NCBI GenBank assembly: GCA_900323505.1
Contig: OOIN01000007.1
Coordinates: 1,054,001 to 1,118,000, forward strand
Reading direction: 5' to 3'
DNA length: 64,000 nucleotides
Source: Ustilago trichophora
Taxonomy: Eukaryota; Basidiomycota; Ustilaginomycetes; Ustilaginales; Ustilaginaceae
Positions 11,309 to 28,520 of the stretch are shown here, one piece after another. The notes below the pieces were generated by a model. It did not search any database. It saw only the letters and a program-made list of their open reading frames with translations, and was not told the origin of the DNA. The position numbers were made by a program, and so were the translations under genes. Every line of letters starts with the position of its first letter. Within the stretch, counting starts at the first letter, position 1.

Positions 11309-14044
11309 ATGCCGCCCAAGGTCCGACAGAGGGGAAAGAAACCCTCCAAGCTCAGAAAGCTTCAGCAAGAAAAAGAGGAGCAGGAGCAAAAGGAAGCACA
11401 GCCTGTGGCTTCCACCTCTTCTTCCACGACCAACCAGATCCAATCCCAAGCCGACTTTATCGCTCTAGACGGCGACGAGACAGTAGCATCTACAGCTCCG
11501 CAGCAGGGAGAGGAGGATGGCCAGCCAAATTGGGTCAAGTTGGGGGAGAGGTCGAGCAAGGCCGAGCACGAGGCGCCTTTCGGATATGTCGATGCCGAGC
11601 TCAAGGCCTACCTTCGTGCTGGTTGGGAGCGCATAGTCGAGCTTGAGTCGCAAGGTTATGCCGCCAAGTCGACACTTACCGCCCTCACAGCTGCAAGCTC
11701 CAGTAGCTCCGGCCCCTCTCATGCTCAGTACACCGGTGCAGGCGAAGATGACGATGACGATGAGCTTGCCCTGCTCCTACAAGCCACGCTCAAAGAGATG
11801 GATGGCAAGGAGCTCCTCCTTTCCACCGATCCGGACACATCCCTCATCGTCGAGGGCATCCTTCACCGCCTTCCAGCTAAGCCGTTGCGAGTCTTTGTCG
11901 ACCGTCTTGCCGGCAACTTTGCCGTTCTCGCCAAGCATCGTTTCGCTAGCCACGTCGTACAAGCGTGCCTCGCCACCCTCCAGCCAGCTGTCACTCTCGA
12001 GCACGCCAGCCCACAGCATTTCCAGCAACACCAACACCGCTTCAATGGCTCGAATGGCTCGAATGGAAAAGCAGCTGCCTCGTCAGCATATGCAAGCGAC
12101 ACAGCAACGATCGTCAACGAGGACGGCATCCTGCGAAGCGCGACTCAGCTCATTCTCGATATCGCCGAAGAGCTATCGGCCGACCAGAACCTGCTCACTT
12201 CGCTCGTGACGGATGCATTTGGATCGCATGTCCTGCGCTCTCTCCTCTGTGTCCTCACAGGACGCAACATCCAAACTGATGCATCGTCGACTCCCCATGC
12301 CGCCGCCGCCAGCGATTTGAGGTCCAGACGCAGCGCCAAATACCGCACACGCAAAGCACCCACCGCACCTGCTGGCACATACAACGCTTCCGCCTCCTCC
12401 GAAGATCTGCTTGTTGTCATTCCCGATTTGCTCTACATCCGAGCTGCTGGTCTCAGGCAACAGATCCTGGAAGAGATCAGCGTCGAGGTTGTCCGAAGAT
12501 GGGCTACGGACGCGGTTGCTTCCCCGCTGCTCCAACTCTTGATCGAAGCCGAGGCTGATTCCCTCAACTCGTTGGAAGACGCGCAGCTGTGGAAGGGTAC
12601 CCTCGTTGACAGCCTGCTCAACGGCTTCGTCTCCTCTCCTCCTACCGCTGAGGGAGAAGAAGACCCGCAGAAAGACTCATACCTCGAAACATCGCTCCGC
12701 GACAGCGTAGCCTCCCATGCTCTTCAACTGGCCCTCGAACGCGCCCCTGCCTCGGCGGCATCTCGTTTCTTCAGCATCTACATTCGCAACCGTATGGCCA
12801 AGCTATGTGTCCATCCAGCGGCCAACCACATCGTCGCAACGCTCATCCGCCGGCTTTCGGCCAGTGACCTCGCTCCCGCGGTCGCAGAGATGGCAAAAAT
12901 CGCATCCGGCATGGTCAAGGAGCAGATGGCGGGCTGTCTACAAGCTGCTGTGGATCGGGTGGTCCAGCTGACAACGCAAAGAGAGAGCGAGGAGGAAGAG
13001 GCAAAGCAGCTCGTCCGGTCGGTCAGCGACGTTGTGCTCTCTGCGTTCAGATTGAAGACTAACTCTGCGGAGGGAGAGCAGGACGGAGGAGAGGAGCTCA
13101 AGTTGTTGGTACCTGCCGTGTTGGCGTTAAAGACGCGCAAGGCGTATCTGCATACATACGGTGCCCATCTCAAGAAAGACGAGGCTGGTGAAGAAGGTCG
13201 AGGGGCTAAGCGAGGTCGTGACGGGAAGGCGAAGCACAGCAAGAAGCATAGCAAATCGAAGGACGCTGGGGGATCTTCTGATAAGGAAGAAGAGACATCC
13301 TGGGCCCTGGAATCCTCGTACGAGCTTCCGCCATCCGAATCTACCCTTCAGGGCAGTCTCCTTCTCCAATCTCTCCTACGCCTTCCTGGTCCAGCTGCAC
13401 CCCCTCGTGCCCCACCCAAGCGCACATTCGGCCGCCCTGTTCCCAAAACCTCGAACCCAGCCGTGGAATCCTGGGGCAGCGCTCTGGTCCTCGACTCCCT
13501 ACTGGCTCTCCCTACACTCACACCCTTCGCGCGCAACCCTGTCTCGGTGCACATCCTCATCTCCTCCCTTTCCCCCCTCCCTTCTTCAATGCCATCCACC
13601 GTGTTCGACTGGACGCAATCCAACCGTCGCCGCAAGCTCTCTTCCGCCCTCACCAACAGTCTTCCGGAATTTTGCGGCGACAAGTACGGATCCCGCCTAG
13701 CCGATCAACTGTGGTACACCGTCGATGGCTATTCGAAGGAGAAGATTGCCAAGATGGTCATTGAACACTCGAGTGAGATTTTGAAGACACAATATGCTAG
13801 TTACTTTACCAACAAATTGAATCTGCAGCTGTATAGGAAAGGGAAGATTAGGGAGTGGACTCAGGCTGTTCAGGCTCAGCAGCCGGTGGTGAACAAGGTG
13901 GATGCGGGCGAGGCGGTAAAGGAGAGCAAGACCCACAGGCCTATTGTGGTCGAGACAAAGAGGCCCAACGAGAAAGCTGCAGGCAAGAAAGGAAAGAAGG
14001 ACAAACTTGATGGTGAGCTCGATAGCATTCTGGACCAGATTTGA
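11309..14044 (+). CDS. NOP9: Nop9-like nucleolar Pumilio-repeat protein
   Basis: The intronless gene codes for 911 residues from the ATG at 11309; the frame is open a little further upstream but has no earlier ATG. The N-terminus is strongly basic (PPKVRQRGKKPSKLRK), as in nucleolar proteins. Degenerate Pumilio-type helical repeats are visible at about residues 185-225 (NFAVLAKHRFASHVVQACL), 294-320 (LVTDAFGSHVLRSLL), 440-517, 728-755 and 784-850 (CGDKYGSRLADQLW). A Lys/Glu-rich insert lies near residues 625-670 and a Lys-rich tail closes the protein. Nop9 binds 20S pre-rRNA around the future 3' end of 18S rRNA and is needed for small-subunit maturation. It is longer than the yeast protein (666 residues) because of disordered inserts. 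Assignment rests on repeat pattern, order and overall layout. Confidence 0.88.
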   Translation: MPPKVRQRGKKPSKLRKLQQEKEEQEQKEAQPVASTSSSTTNQIQSQADFIALDGDETVASTAPQQGEEDGQPNWVKLGERSSKAEHEAPFGYVDAELKAYLRAGWERIVELESQGYAAKSTLTALTAASSSSSGPSHAQYTGAGEDDDDDELALLLQATLKEMDGKELLLSTDPDTSLIVEGILHRLPAKPLRVFVDRLAGNFAVLAKHRFASHVVQACLATLQPAVTLEHASPQHFQQHQHRFNGSNGSNGKAAASSAYASDTATIVNEDGILRSATQLILDIAEELSADQNLLTSLVTDAFGSHVLRSLLCVLTGRNIQTDASSTPHAAAASDLRSRRSAKYRTRKAPTAPAGTYNASASSEDLLVVIPDLLYIRAAGLRQQILEEISVEVVRRWATDAVASPLLQLLIEAEADSLNSLEDAQLWKGTLVDSLLNGFVSSPPTAEGEEDPQKDSYLETSLRDSVASHALQLALERAPASAASRFFSIYIRNRMAKLCVHPAANHIVATLIRRLSASDLAPAVAEMAKIASGMVKEQMAGCLQAAVDRVVQLTTQRESEEEEAKQLVRSVSDVVLSAFRLKTNSAEGEQDGGEELKLLVPAVLALKTRKAYLHTYGAHLKKDEAGEEGRGAKRGRDGKAKHSKKHSKSKDAGGSSDKEEETSWALESSYELPPSESTLQGSLLLQSLLRLPGPAAPPRAPPKRTFGRPVPKTSNPAVESWGSALVLDSLLALPTLTPFARNPVSVHILISSLSPLPSSMPSTVFDWTQSNRRRKLSSALTNSLPEFCGDKYGSRLADQLWYTVDGYSKEKIAKMVIEHSSEILKTQYASYFTNKLNLQLYRKGKIREWTQAVQAQQPVVNKVDAGEAVKESKTHRPIVVETKRPNEKAAGKKGKKDKLDGELDSILDQI

Positions 14045-14228
14045 AGCTTTTCACTTCACACATCATTACATCATCCAAACTTGCATCTCAATGATGTCGT
14101 ATCATCTAATATGCCCGCTGTGTCTGTTTTGTTTGTCTTGTGCGTGTGCGTGTCATGAGGAAACTTGCATTGTATTAAAAAAATATCATAAGGCTTTAGA
14201 TTGGAACTACATGCATAAGGACAACAAC

Positions 14229-17027
14229 CTAGAGAGCGAGACCAACAGTCGTCACCTCTTCGCAAATTATCAGCACTCCTTTCTTGGGCGGGTCGACCCA
14301 ACCTTGTTCCTCCTCACCCGGTCCGACGAGAACGACCGATTTCCTTTTTGCTCCTTTCTCCATCCTCACACCTCTATCCCCCGCTGCTCGTTGCTCGGCT
14401 GTGCGAGCGGTAAACAGCACCGGGAGCGAAAAACTCTTTGTCATCCCCCCACCACCACTTTCAACCACCATCACCTCCTCCTCCTCTTCCTTGTTCTTAT
14501 ACCTACGAGCTTTGGCGGCGCTTGCTGCCGATGTGCAAATTTGCTCTTGACCTAAATTGTTTCGTGGAATGTGCTCGAATGAGGAGCGAAGATAAGGCGA
14601 TGCAGAGGAATGATATCGTTTCGATAACTCCACATCTCTACTGACGCTGTTCGGGTGGACAACTTTGGCCTCCATTTTCACTTGTTCTGCACGCCGATGC
14701 AGCTCTGCCTCAGCTCGCACGTCTAAAGAGCTCTTTCTTTGAGGCACTTTGACATGCATAGCCGTGGTAGACGCAGACTTTGACATCCCTCCCAACAATA
14801 ACACCTTCACCTCCTGCTTGCACTTCATCTGCTGCTTGGTCTCAAGACTAGTCACAGTTCGACTCCTGGGAATCAAGCGCAGGTGTAAACTGGTCTTGCT
14901 AGAGAACGTGTGACTCTCGCCACCATTCAAAGGGATCGGTCTGGGACGAGAGAGAATTGATGCGGTAGGTGTAGGCTTTTGAAGCTTATCCGAGGACGCA
15001 GAGGAAAATAGCGAGTTTGACGAGTTGCTGGTTCGAAGAGGTCGCGGTCGGGTAAGGACGGAAATGGAGGCTGCGGGTGAGATGGTTGTTCGAGAGGCCT
15101 TGGCGATGTGTACTGGATCCTCTTCTTCGGATTCTTCTTCAACTTTTGGTGCCATGGTCGGGAGGTGAGCGGTGTTCAGTAACGCGGTTGGACATGAGAC
15201 CGAGCTAGAAAGGCAAGGTTGAGGCTTTGATCGGGGCGAAAGCACATATGTGAATGGATCTACCGAGGAGCTTGTTGAAAAAGGTCTGCAACCGGTCACA
15301 CCCTGCACCATGCCCTTTACTTGATCAGATTGTGCGTGCGTGAATGCTTTTGCGGGACGAGGCGGTGACGGCCACCTATCAAGCAAGAGGGGCGACACCC
15401 CATCCAATCCCAATTCTGGCGTTGTCAACGGCGGCGTCATCAGCCCTGTCTCCGCCATCTCCACCGAATGCTTAGGCTCAAGAGCCTCATCAGGAAGGAG
15501 AAGGGATTCATCGACCAGATAGCTAAATTCTCCGCCAAGCAGAGCTCCATCAGAAGTAGGCTCGGGAAGAAACGCGCTAGGCTTGAGGGTGATATCCCCC
15601 TCTCCCTCCTCCTCTGCCTCTTCCTTCCCAAATTCTCTGTATGAAGGAGCAGCGAGCACTCCACCGAGAATAGGACTGCACTGGCTGCTTGTAACTGCAC
15701 TTGCACTATTCGACACAATCCTCACCGCCTTGTGCAGTACCAAGTTGGGAGCATAACTCTGAACTTTACCCTTCTTGACCCCAAACTCCCCTTCTTCCTC
15801 CCCTTCCCGAATATTTCCTTCATCATCACTCCGCCAACTTGCTACATTAGCAGATTGACCTTGAGCCCAGACCTTTTCCCCTGACCCGTTCCTAGCATGT
15901 CTACCACTCGTCCTGCGGTATCTGTATCCTAATCCGCAAAGGTAAGCCATCTTTTCCTCTACCGACCCTCCGATAGCACCTCTGTCTTGGTCTCCGAAAG
16001 CTGCATTCTGAGCCAGAGATAGCGGCAGCTCAGACACTCTGTTGTCCAGTAAGAACAAGCTTGCGTGGAGTCGGGCGAGTTTCGCCGCGTCTTGGGTGAA
16101 GGTAGGGTCGGTTTCTGTGCCAGAGTCTGTTTCAGCTTCAGATACGAGGGTGTGCGAGGAGGTAGATGATGGAGGTGAGGCGTATGCCGGGGGTGCTTGA
16201 GTGTATGAGGGAAGGCTTGTGTCAGAGTTAAGCTGAGAGGAGGTAGTGGATGCGGCGGTAGAGAGCAGACTGAATCGTTGTGAAGCAGAGACTTGTCTCG
16301 GTGTCGGAGCGAGGGACGAGTAGGGGCTCCAGCCCTGTTTCCCTTCCTCTATCATGTCACTGGTTTCCTCTTCTAGCTGCGGCGACAGTTGAGACCACGA
16401 TTCATGTTTCGCCCGAAATGCTCCAGAAGCGCTCCTCAGTGGCGGACTTACAGTCCCGTCCTTCTTGCCATAGTCCTTCGAATTAGAACGCATGGCAGAT
16501 TTCAGTGGCCCCATCTTCCCAGGATAACCTTTCTTCGGTGGCAAAGGAAACTTGAACGTCTCCGATTTGCACCTCCTATGCTGCTGCTTCAACCCGCTCG
16601 ACAGCAAATAAACCTTCCTCATCCCCACCCTCTCCCCCTCTTCCTCCCCATCACCTTCACTAGAACCCGTCGACAAAGTAGGCGACAGATAGCTCAGCAA
16701 AACATCATGCGTAGCTGATCCACCAACACTCCTTCCCCTTCCTCCCATCCTTTCGTATTCGGACTCCGAAGATGAAGAGGATACAGAGCTACTGCTTGGG
16801 GTTGGCGAGCTGTCATAGCCTGAAAATGTGGTGCTGCGGTATCTTGTAGAATAAGGCCATCGGAGCTGGGTGGGTTGGCCCAGACCCAGGTTACCAAAGC
16901 TGGAGGAGAGTTTGTGAGTGAGAGGTAGAGCGTCGTTGAATTCGAGCTTTTCCACTAGGGGGATACCTAGGCCGATGCCCGTTCCTAGGCCGAGTCCGAG
17001 GCCGTCGGCTGTGTGAGCTGTCGTCAT
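14229..17027 (-). CDS. Large disordered protein of unknown function
   Basis: The frame gives 932 residues from the ATG at 17027. It is open for 45 more codons upstream, but the first upstream start there is a TTG, so 17027 is the better choice. The 3' end converges on NOP9 with 184 bases between stops. The sequence is Ser/Pro/Gly/Glu-rich with no hydrophobic span. Visible points are a Gly-Leu repeat near the N-terminus (GLGLGLGTGIGLGIPL), a Ser block (about residues 80-95), a PPAY motif in a Pro/Ser context (a possible WW-domain or Nedd4-type ligase docking site), acidic EEE blocks, and a more ordered stretch around residues 340-380 (AAKLARLHASLFLLDNRVSELPLSLAQ). The SP-rich regions suggest a regulated scaffold; I do not recognise the family. 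Confidence 0.7.
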   Translation of the reverse strand: MTTAHTADGLGLGLGTGIGLGIPLVEKLEFNDALPLTHKLSSSFGNLGLGQPTQLRWPYSTRYRSTTFSGYDSSPTPSSSSVSSSSSESEYERMGGRGRSVGGSATHDVLLSYLSPTLSTGSSEGDGEEEGERVGMRKVYLLSSGLKQQHRRCKSETFKFPLPPKKGYPGKMGPLKSAMRSNSKDYGKKDGTVSPPLRSASGAFRAKHESWSQLSPQLEEETSDMIEEGKQGWSPYSSLAPTPRQVSASQRFSLLSTAASTTSSQLNSDTSLPSYTQAPPAYASPPSSTSSHTLVSEAETDSGTETDPTFTQDAAKLARLHASLFLLDNRVSELPLSLAQNAAFGDQDRGAIGGSVEEKMAYLCGLGYRYRRTSGRHARNGSGEKVWAQGQSANVASWRSDDEGNIREGEEEGEFGVKKGKVQSYAPNLVLHKAVRIVSNSASAVTSSQCSPILGGVLAAPSYREFGKEEAEEEGEGDITLKPSAFLPEPTSDGALLGGEFSYLVDESLLLPDEALEPKHSVEMAETGLMTPPLTTPELGLDGVSPLLLDRWPSPPRPAKAFTHAQSDQVKGMVQGVTGCRPFSTSSSVDPFTYVLSPRSKPQPCLSSSVSCPTALLNTAHLPTMAPKVEEESEEEDPVHIAKASRTTISPAASISVLTRPRPLRTSNSSNSLFSSASSDKLQKPTPTASILSRPRPIPLNGGESHTFSSKTSLHLRLIPRSRTVTSLETKQQMKCKQEVKVLLLGGMSKSASTTAMHVKVPQRKSSLDVRAEAELHRRAEQVKMEAKVVHPNSVSRDVELSKRYHSSASPYLRSSFEHIPRNNLGQEQICTSAASAAKARRYKNKEEEEEVMVVESGGGGMTKSFSLPVLFTARTAEQRAAGDRGVRMEKGAKRKSVVLVGPGEEEQGWVDPPKKGVLIICEEVTTVGLAL

Positions 17028-18184
17028 CTTGTGCGATCCCTTTCGTATCGAGCTCGAGGCTGGAGCTTGGGCTGCGAGTCTATTATCCCCTCTTCGGATC
17101 GGAAAGTAAGCGTGATTGAAACGTGTCTTGCTATAGCAGTCCTGGGCGCTTGAGCGGGTCAAGGCTGGTAACTACGGTGTCGTAAAGATGAAGTATATGA
17201 GAATGAATCGAGACTTTAAGTGTAAGATGCTAGAATGTGACCAATCGCAGGAACACGTTGAGCAAAAGACTAGAACCAGTCAGTCTATATTTGCTTGAAT
17301 CGAATCGAAAACGATATGTGCTAGGCAGCCGTCGATCAACGACGCTCCCCTATAGCGATGAACTGGATGTTTGCCAAGTGTGGTAAAAAGGTGAAAAAGA
17401 CGTAAATGGCAGGAACGAGAAAGGATGCGATAGTAATGGTGAAGAAAAGAGAAGAGGTGAAAGGTCTCGACGCCTCCTTCTATGATAGCTATGTGTGCTC
17501 AGTTGGCAGTTCGGCGGACTGCAGGTGTCACTTTCAGAGCAGTCCATTTCCGCACACAGGTTTCAGCAGAAGCGTGAGAAGAGGGAGAAGGTAGATTGCC
17601 CTTCAACGCCGTCCCGCTCCATTGGGAGGCTTCTCTTTGGTCGAGGTGCAATGTATAGCAGCAGAGACCCTGCTTCTTGTAGCAGCACAAGTTGAGACAA
17701 GGAGCGATAGTAGAGAGACAAAGAAGGAAAGCCAAAGCCATCAACGCGAGTCTCTATGACTCTATCGTGCACAGCGGGAAAAAAAGGCGTTGGCGCTATT
17801 CAACGTGACATATCAACGCGCCCATCTCGAAAATCTCGTTTGTCCAGACAACTTGCCTCTTCAGCTTCTGCCCCCTTTCTCTGTCTTTGTCTTTGTCTTG
17901 TAGAAGTTGACAATCCCATCCGCACCGCAGTCCACTTCATAAGCCTGCCTCGGCATCCCTCTGGTGGTGGTGGTATAGCCGCAACCGACCATTGCAGATG
18001 TGCAATCGGGAAGTTGACCCAAATCGGCGAGAGGGTTTTTTTCGGAAGTCGGAAATTCAAGGACCCTTGATTCCGGCTTTCGACACCCAACCTCAACCTG
18101 TACTTTCCTCTCCAACATCTTGCATTCAGAACCCAACCAAAGACTATCTCTGAACGGCTGGACTCACATCAAAAATTATCGACT
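17028..18184. other. Divergent promoter region
   Basis: The 1.2 kb lies between two divergent genes and must hold both promoters. I see no coding frame with a credible start. A pyrimidine-rich stretch sits at about 17840-17905, upstream of the plus-strand small gene. Confidence 0.6.
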
Positions 18185-18687
18185 ATGCCACCAAGAATCC
18201 CTCTCACCCCAGAGCAGAAGCGTATCAGGGTATGTCCAACCTCACATACTTTTAAACCTGCTTGCTGAGCCTGACTTGATCCCTGCTGACCACCTTTCTT
18301 CTTCATTCTTCCTTCCAACTTTTTTCTCATCTCGGACCCTTTCTGTGCGTCCTTCCTCCTCTGCATCCTGTCACCTCTACTCACAACTATCCCTCACACG
18401 ATCCTGATCACTCAACACCTACATCAATCACACACACTGATGACCGGCACCACGACCCACATCATTGTCACCCGCACAACTTTGCCCTTACCACCTTTCA
18501 CTCTTTCACAACTTTCAACCTTTCAACCTCGCATTCTCACTACGATCCACTTACACTGGCACAGACAATAATGATATCCTTCCCCCTCCTAGTAGCTACC
18601 TCTGTAGTACTCTTCAAGCGGCTCTATTTGGGAGAGGAGCAACGAAAGCTTCCGAGTCAAGGCAAGATTGCTCCCCCTCCCGCATAA
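18185..18687 (+). CDS. 55-residue single-span membrane protein, two exons
   Basis: Exon 1 (18185-18229) codes for MPPRIPLTPEQKRIR and ends at a GTATGT donor. Exon 2 (18565-18687) starts after CACAG, keeps phase 0 and codes for 40 residues before TAA. The joined protein has a polar N-terminus, a hydrophobic segment of about 16-18 residues (MISFPLLVATSVVLF), then a positive flank and KRLYLGEEQRKLP. That layout is typical of tiny inner-membrane or ER-membrane subunits; the LTPEQ...LGEEQRKLP pattern gives me an impression of a conserved fungal micro-protein, but I cannot name it. The 335-base intron is nearly twice the coding length. The product is too short for most gene finders, so it may be missing from annotations. 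Confidence 0.65.
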
Positions 18688-19055
18688 CCCCCTAGTCGTG
18701 TATTCCTCATTCTCAGAAATGGAAAATAGCTGCAACTCGACCTACAAGGTGGACGACTCGGTGTGATGGATGTCAAGGCTCTGGGTAGGATCATGACTTC
18801 AAATAACGTTAGCAACGAGGGAGAATGGGAGAAAAGGCCACGTGCCCCGAACCGTTGCGACTTTGCCAGCTCAAACGCACAAACAATACAGTCCCAACTT
18901 GCACCAGCTTCACCACACAATCACGCGCATGACCGAGTGGAATCACGAAACGAGAATGCAAATGCTATAAGGGAGAATAAAGTATAATAAAATTCACCCT
19001 CGCTCACTCGTTGGAGCTGAAAATGACCGCATCGGCCGGGAAAGTCTCCGCTACA
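18688..19055. other. Convergent 3' region
   Basis: This is the interval between the stop of the 55-residue gene and the stop of the giant minus-strand gene. It includes an A/T-rich stretch around 18960-18993 that may serve 3' end formation. It also holds the alternative C-terminal codons (19004-19055) discussed in the findings. Confidence 0.5.
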
Positions 19056-25643
<6,588 letters not shown>

Positions 25644-26277
25644 GATGGCAAGCGTGGGTGGTGGTTTGTGTTGGGCTTGGATGGGGCAATCGATCTAGTA
25701 GCAAGGGCAATTGTGATTTGGAGCAATGTTGAATGTTTGTTCTCGACAGTTGCACCAGAGGGTCGCTAGGTTGTAGCCCAAAGAGCGTCTGGGATAGGTC
25801 GAGGTCCGTTCGGACGGCCGCAGAGGGCGAAGACCGATTCGAGGTAGAGATCAATTCATCATGGTGGGAGAGGGGCTATGATTCCAGTACTGGAGGTCAA
25901 GAAGCAGCTAAGCGCTATGCTGCTTTGTTAGGATTGAGAGCGAGGCGATGAGGTGACTCGGATGATTCAAAGCAAGCTGCTAGAGAGGTGCTTGGAGCTC
26001 AACCCAAAGTCGTCAGATGGGTTTGTCCTAGGAAAGCGAGCGCGGATCGATCTGTGGTCGGATAGGTGTGTGAAGACAGCGGACGTGATAGCTGGGGATA
26101 GATTGACGGGGTAGATGAGATGTGTGCAGCAAGGGCGAAATGGTAACAGGATGGTGATGAGGATGAGGATGAGGATGAGCAAGTCTCAAGCTGAGCCTAG
26201 TAGGGCACGAGGATGGTTTGAGCGACTTATGCTTCAAAGTGGACCCATGGGTCTGACGACAGCGACCAAATTGCACT

Positions 26278-26310
26278 CTCTCTTTCTCTCTTTCTCTCTT
26301 TCTCTCTTTC
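26278..26310. repeat. TTTCTCTC pyrimidine microsatellite
   Basis: Four to five imperfect copies of a TTTCTCTC unit on the plus strand, in a promoter interval. Confidence 0.8.
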
Positions 26311-27570
26311 TTGGCTGCTTGGTGTACAGTTGGGATTTTCAGATTTCCACTCTGCTAGCCAGATCAAGCCAAAGAGCAAAATCAAAGACAAACCAGCCGA
26401 GCCTGACCCACCGCCGCCGCCAAACGCCAAATTCCAGGCGAGCAAGCAGAGTCGACTCGACTGTACTGTCTGAAAGCCTCACAAGCCAGTTACCGACGCA
26501 ACTGCAGAGCACACCTCGAGAGGGGATTATGATTATTATTTCTCTTTTCTTTTTGTTTCTTTTTCGCAGAGCAAGTCACACACAACTCGCACATGCTCGG
26601 ACGAGCTTCTCTCTAGGCTCTCACTGTGTGTCTGAATTGATCACAAACAGATTCAACGGTTGGATCGATGGGAATGATCGCAAGTAACAGCTGCTTCCAC
26701 TGCTTTTACAAAGCTGAGCCAGAGCGTTGTCTTGTCGACCTTTTGACAGTACCAAATTGCTCGGCAATCCTGACAGCCACTCAGACCACTCTTGGCCTCT
26801 CTGACACGACCAGCACACAATCAAGAGCTGAAAGATCGATCTAGATGCCAAGGTGTGGACGCGCACAACAACAGCTCAAGGGGAACACACACTTGACTAG
26901 AATGCAGAGATGCAGCTTTGTTTTGGTAGCTAATTGTCCGATGGATGGTTGAATGGCCATCTGTGGGCTCTCGTAAAAGAGCACGTTGCTAAGCCGGCTC
27001 AGCTCCATGGATCAGTTTTTTTTTCAGCTTTTTCAAGGTCGGGCGATGCGAGCATCCATCACACTCTCTCAAGACTTTTGTCTCGGCGGCAGATGAATTG
27101 CCGATCTGCTGTTGGCGCTGAGTTTCGAACGAGCAAGTTGGACCATGCCAATCTTCACGTGAGCCCTCCCTTTCTCTTTGCATTTGGCTGCTGGACCCTT
27201 GGTCATATCCAGATCTCATAGGAGGTTTTATGAGTCTGCATCCGATCACACACTTCAAACTGCAAGCTGTCGTCAGCTCAGATGCGATTGTTGCAAAGCA
27301 GGCCATCATCCCAGCAAACAACTGCGGTCGGCTGTGCCGCCGCTTCAACTGAGACAAAGCACGACAAAAAGTACACTTTTAGCCTTCAAGTTACTGAACA
27401 GAGTGAAATGTCTCATAAAACGACCACAGTCCGAAATCATTAGATCGGATCCAAAATCGCCGATACAGCAAGATTGAGCTTCAGTTGAGCAATTTACGCG
27501 GACCTCGTTTTCGCGACGCGCTGCTTTGCCTTTTCAAAAGTAACACTTTCCCGCTTTCGAGCACTCATCC

Positions 27571-27597
27571 ATTCTCTCTCTTTCTCTCTCTCTCATA
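27571..27597 (+). promoter_or_regulatory. CT-rich tract just upstream of CTF8 start
   Basis: A TTCTCTCTCTTTCTCTCTCT-type tract lies about 30-55 bases before the CTF8 ATG and is followed by CATATAG. Pyrimidine tracts near the start of transcription are common in filamentous-fungal promoters; the role here is inferred from position. Confidence 0.4.
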
Positions 27598-27625
27598 TAG
27601 CATTACCAACAGCATCATCGGCAGA

Positions 27626-28420
27626 ATGAGGATCCATCTCAACCTTCCCACAGCCTCGGGCTCAGGCTCAACGTCCACCGACGCATCTTCAACCTCCAAC
27701 CTCCTCTCAACAGCCCCTGCCCCTCTAACCGCCCTCACCCCGCACGGCGAGTTGATCCTAATCGAGCTTCAAGGAAGTCTCGAGATCGAAAACCAATCCT
27801 CTTTCGGTGGACAAATACTGGGTACCGTCTCATTCGATTCTACACGACCGGATCGACCTGTGCTCATGATTTCGCATCATCGACTCGAGGGGAAATTTGT
27901 CAATTTGGTGCGACCGTTGGCTGTGTTAGAGAAAAAAGTTCGCGGTGGCAGTGGTGGCAAGAATAGATCGGTTTTGGTGGATGTCAAGAATGGCGAGAAG
28001 AGGAGAACGCAAGCTGATGGGATCGGGGAGAAGGTAGGGTCGGTGAGGAAGGCAAGGAAGGTGGAAGAGGCGAATTCCATCGGAAGGGAAGGTGCAAGGA
28101 GTTCGTCTCCCCCAATGATCATGTCGCCAAAACGTAACAGGGATGCGATGGATTTCAGCTCCAGTCCACCTCATGCAACACCGATCAAGCCGAGACCGGT
28201 GGCTAGGGCAACTGCACTCAATGGGATTGACGAAAATGGAGCAAGCACAAATCAAGCAGCAGAAGAAGAGGAGGAGGAGGAGGAGTTGGGGGATGGGGAG
28301 GAACCTCAAACAGCAGTCTACTATGATGTAGTCAACGTGATCAAGCGCAAGATTCTGTTTTCCAAGCGTCCTGAACCTATCGTTCGTCTCGACACCACCT
28401 CATCCGCACCGAAAGCATAG
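27626..28420 (+). CDS. CTF8: Ctf8-like subunit of the alternative RFC clamp loader
   Basis: The ATG at 27626 gives 264 residues; the frame is open 47 codons upstream but only from a TTG in the pyrimidine-rich leader. Residues about 30-100 match the Ctf8 N-terminal pattern (GELILIELQGSLE, then GGQILGTVSF and LEGKFVNLVRPLAVLEKK). The C-terminus has the typical closing motif (AVYYDVVNVIKRKILFSKRPEPIV). Ctf8 works with Ctf18 and Dcc1 in the RFC variant that loads PCNA during sister-chromatid cohesion and S-phase checkpoint signalling. The yeast protein is half this length; the difference is a disordered, basic-then-acidic insert (about 110-235) with a run of Glu. The gene converges on URB2 with 100 bases between stops. 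Confidence 0.9.
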   Translation: MRIHLNLPTASGSGSTSTDASSTSNLLSTAPAPLTALTPHGELILIELQGSLEIENQSSFGGQILGTVSFDSTRPDRPVLMISHHRLEGKFVNLVRPLAVLEKKVRGGSGGKNRSVLVDVKNGEKRRTQADGIGEKVGSVRKARKVEEANSIGREGARSSSPPMIMSPKRNRDAMDFSSSPPHATPIKPRPVARATALNGIDENGASTNQAAEEEEEEEELGDGEEPQTAVYYDVVNVIKRKILFSKRPEPIVRLDTTSSAPKA

Positions 28421-28520
28421 TCTCACAACCAATACACACTTGCATACCCATCACACAGTTTAGACAACTCGTCGTCTGTGAATGCTTGTCTGTGATTCTC
28501 GAATTCGCATAGCGTCTCGT

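Larger units (their letters stand above)
25644..27625. other. Divergent intergenic region of 2 kb
   Basis: This holds the promoters of the giant ASH-like gene (minus) and CTF8 (plus). It includes CT-rich microsatellites at 26278-26310 and 27571-27597. A plus-strand frame of 190 codons at 26115 reads through low-complexity sequence and does not look coding. Confidence 0.6.

Noticed and set aside
26115..26687. Plus-strand frame of 190 codons
   Set aside because: Low-complexity Met-Arg and Ser-Leu stretches from microsatellites in a promoter interval.
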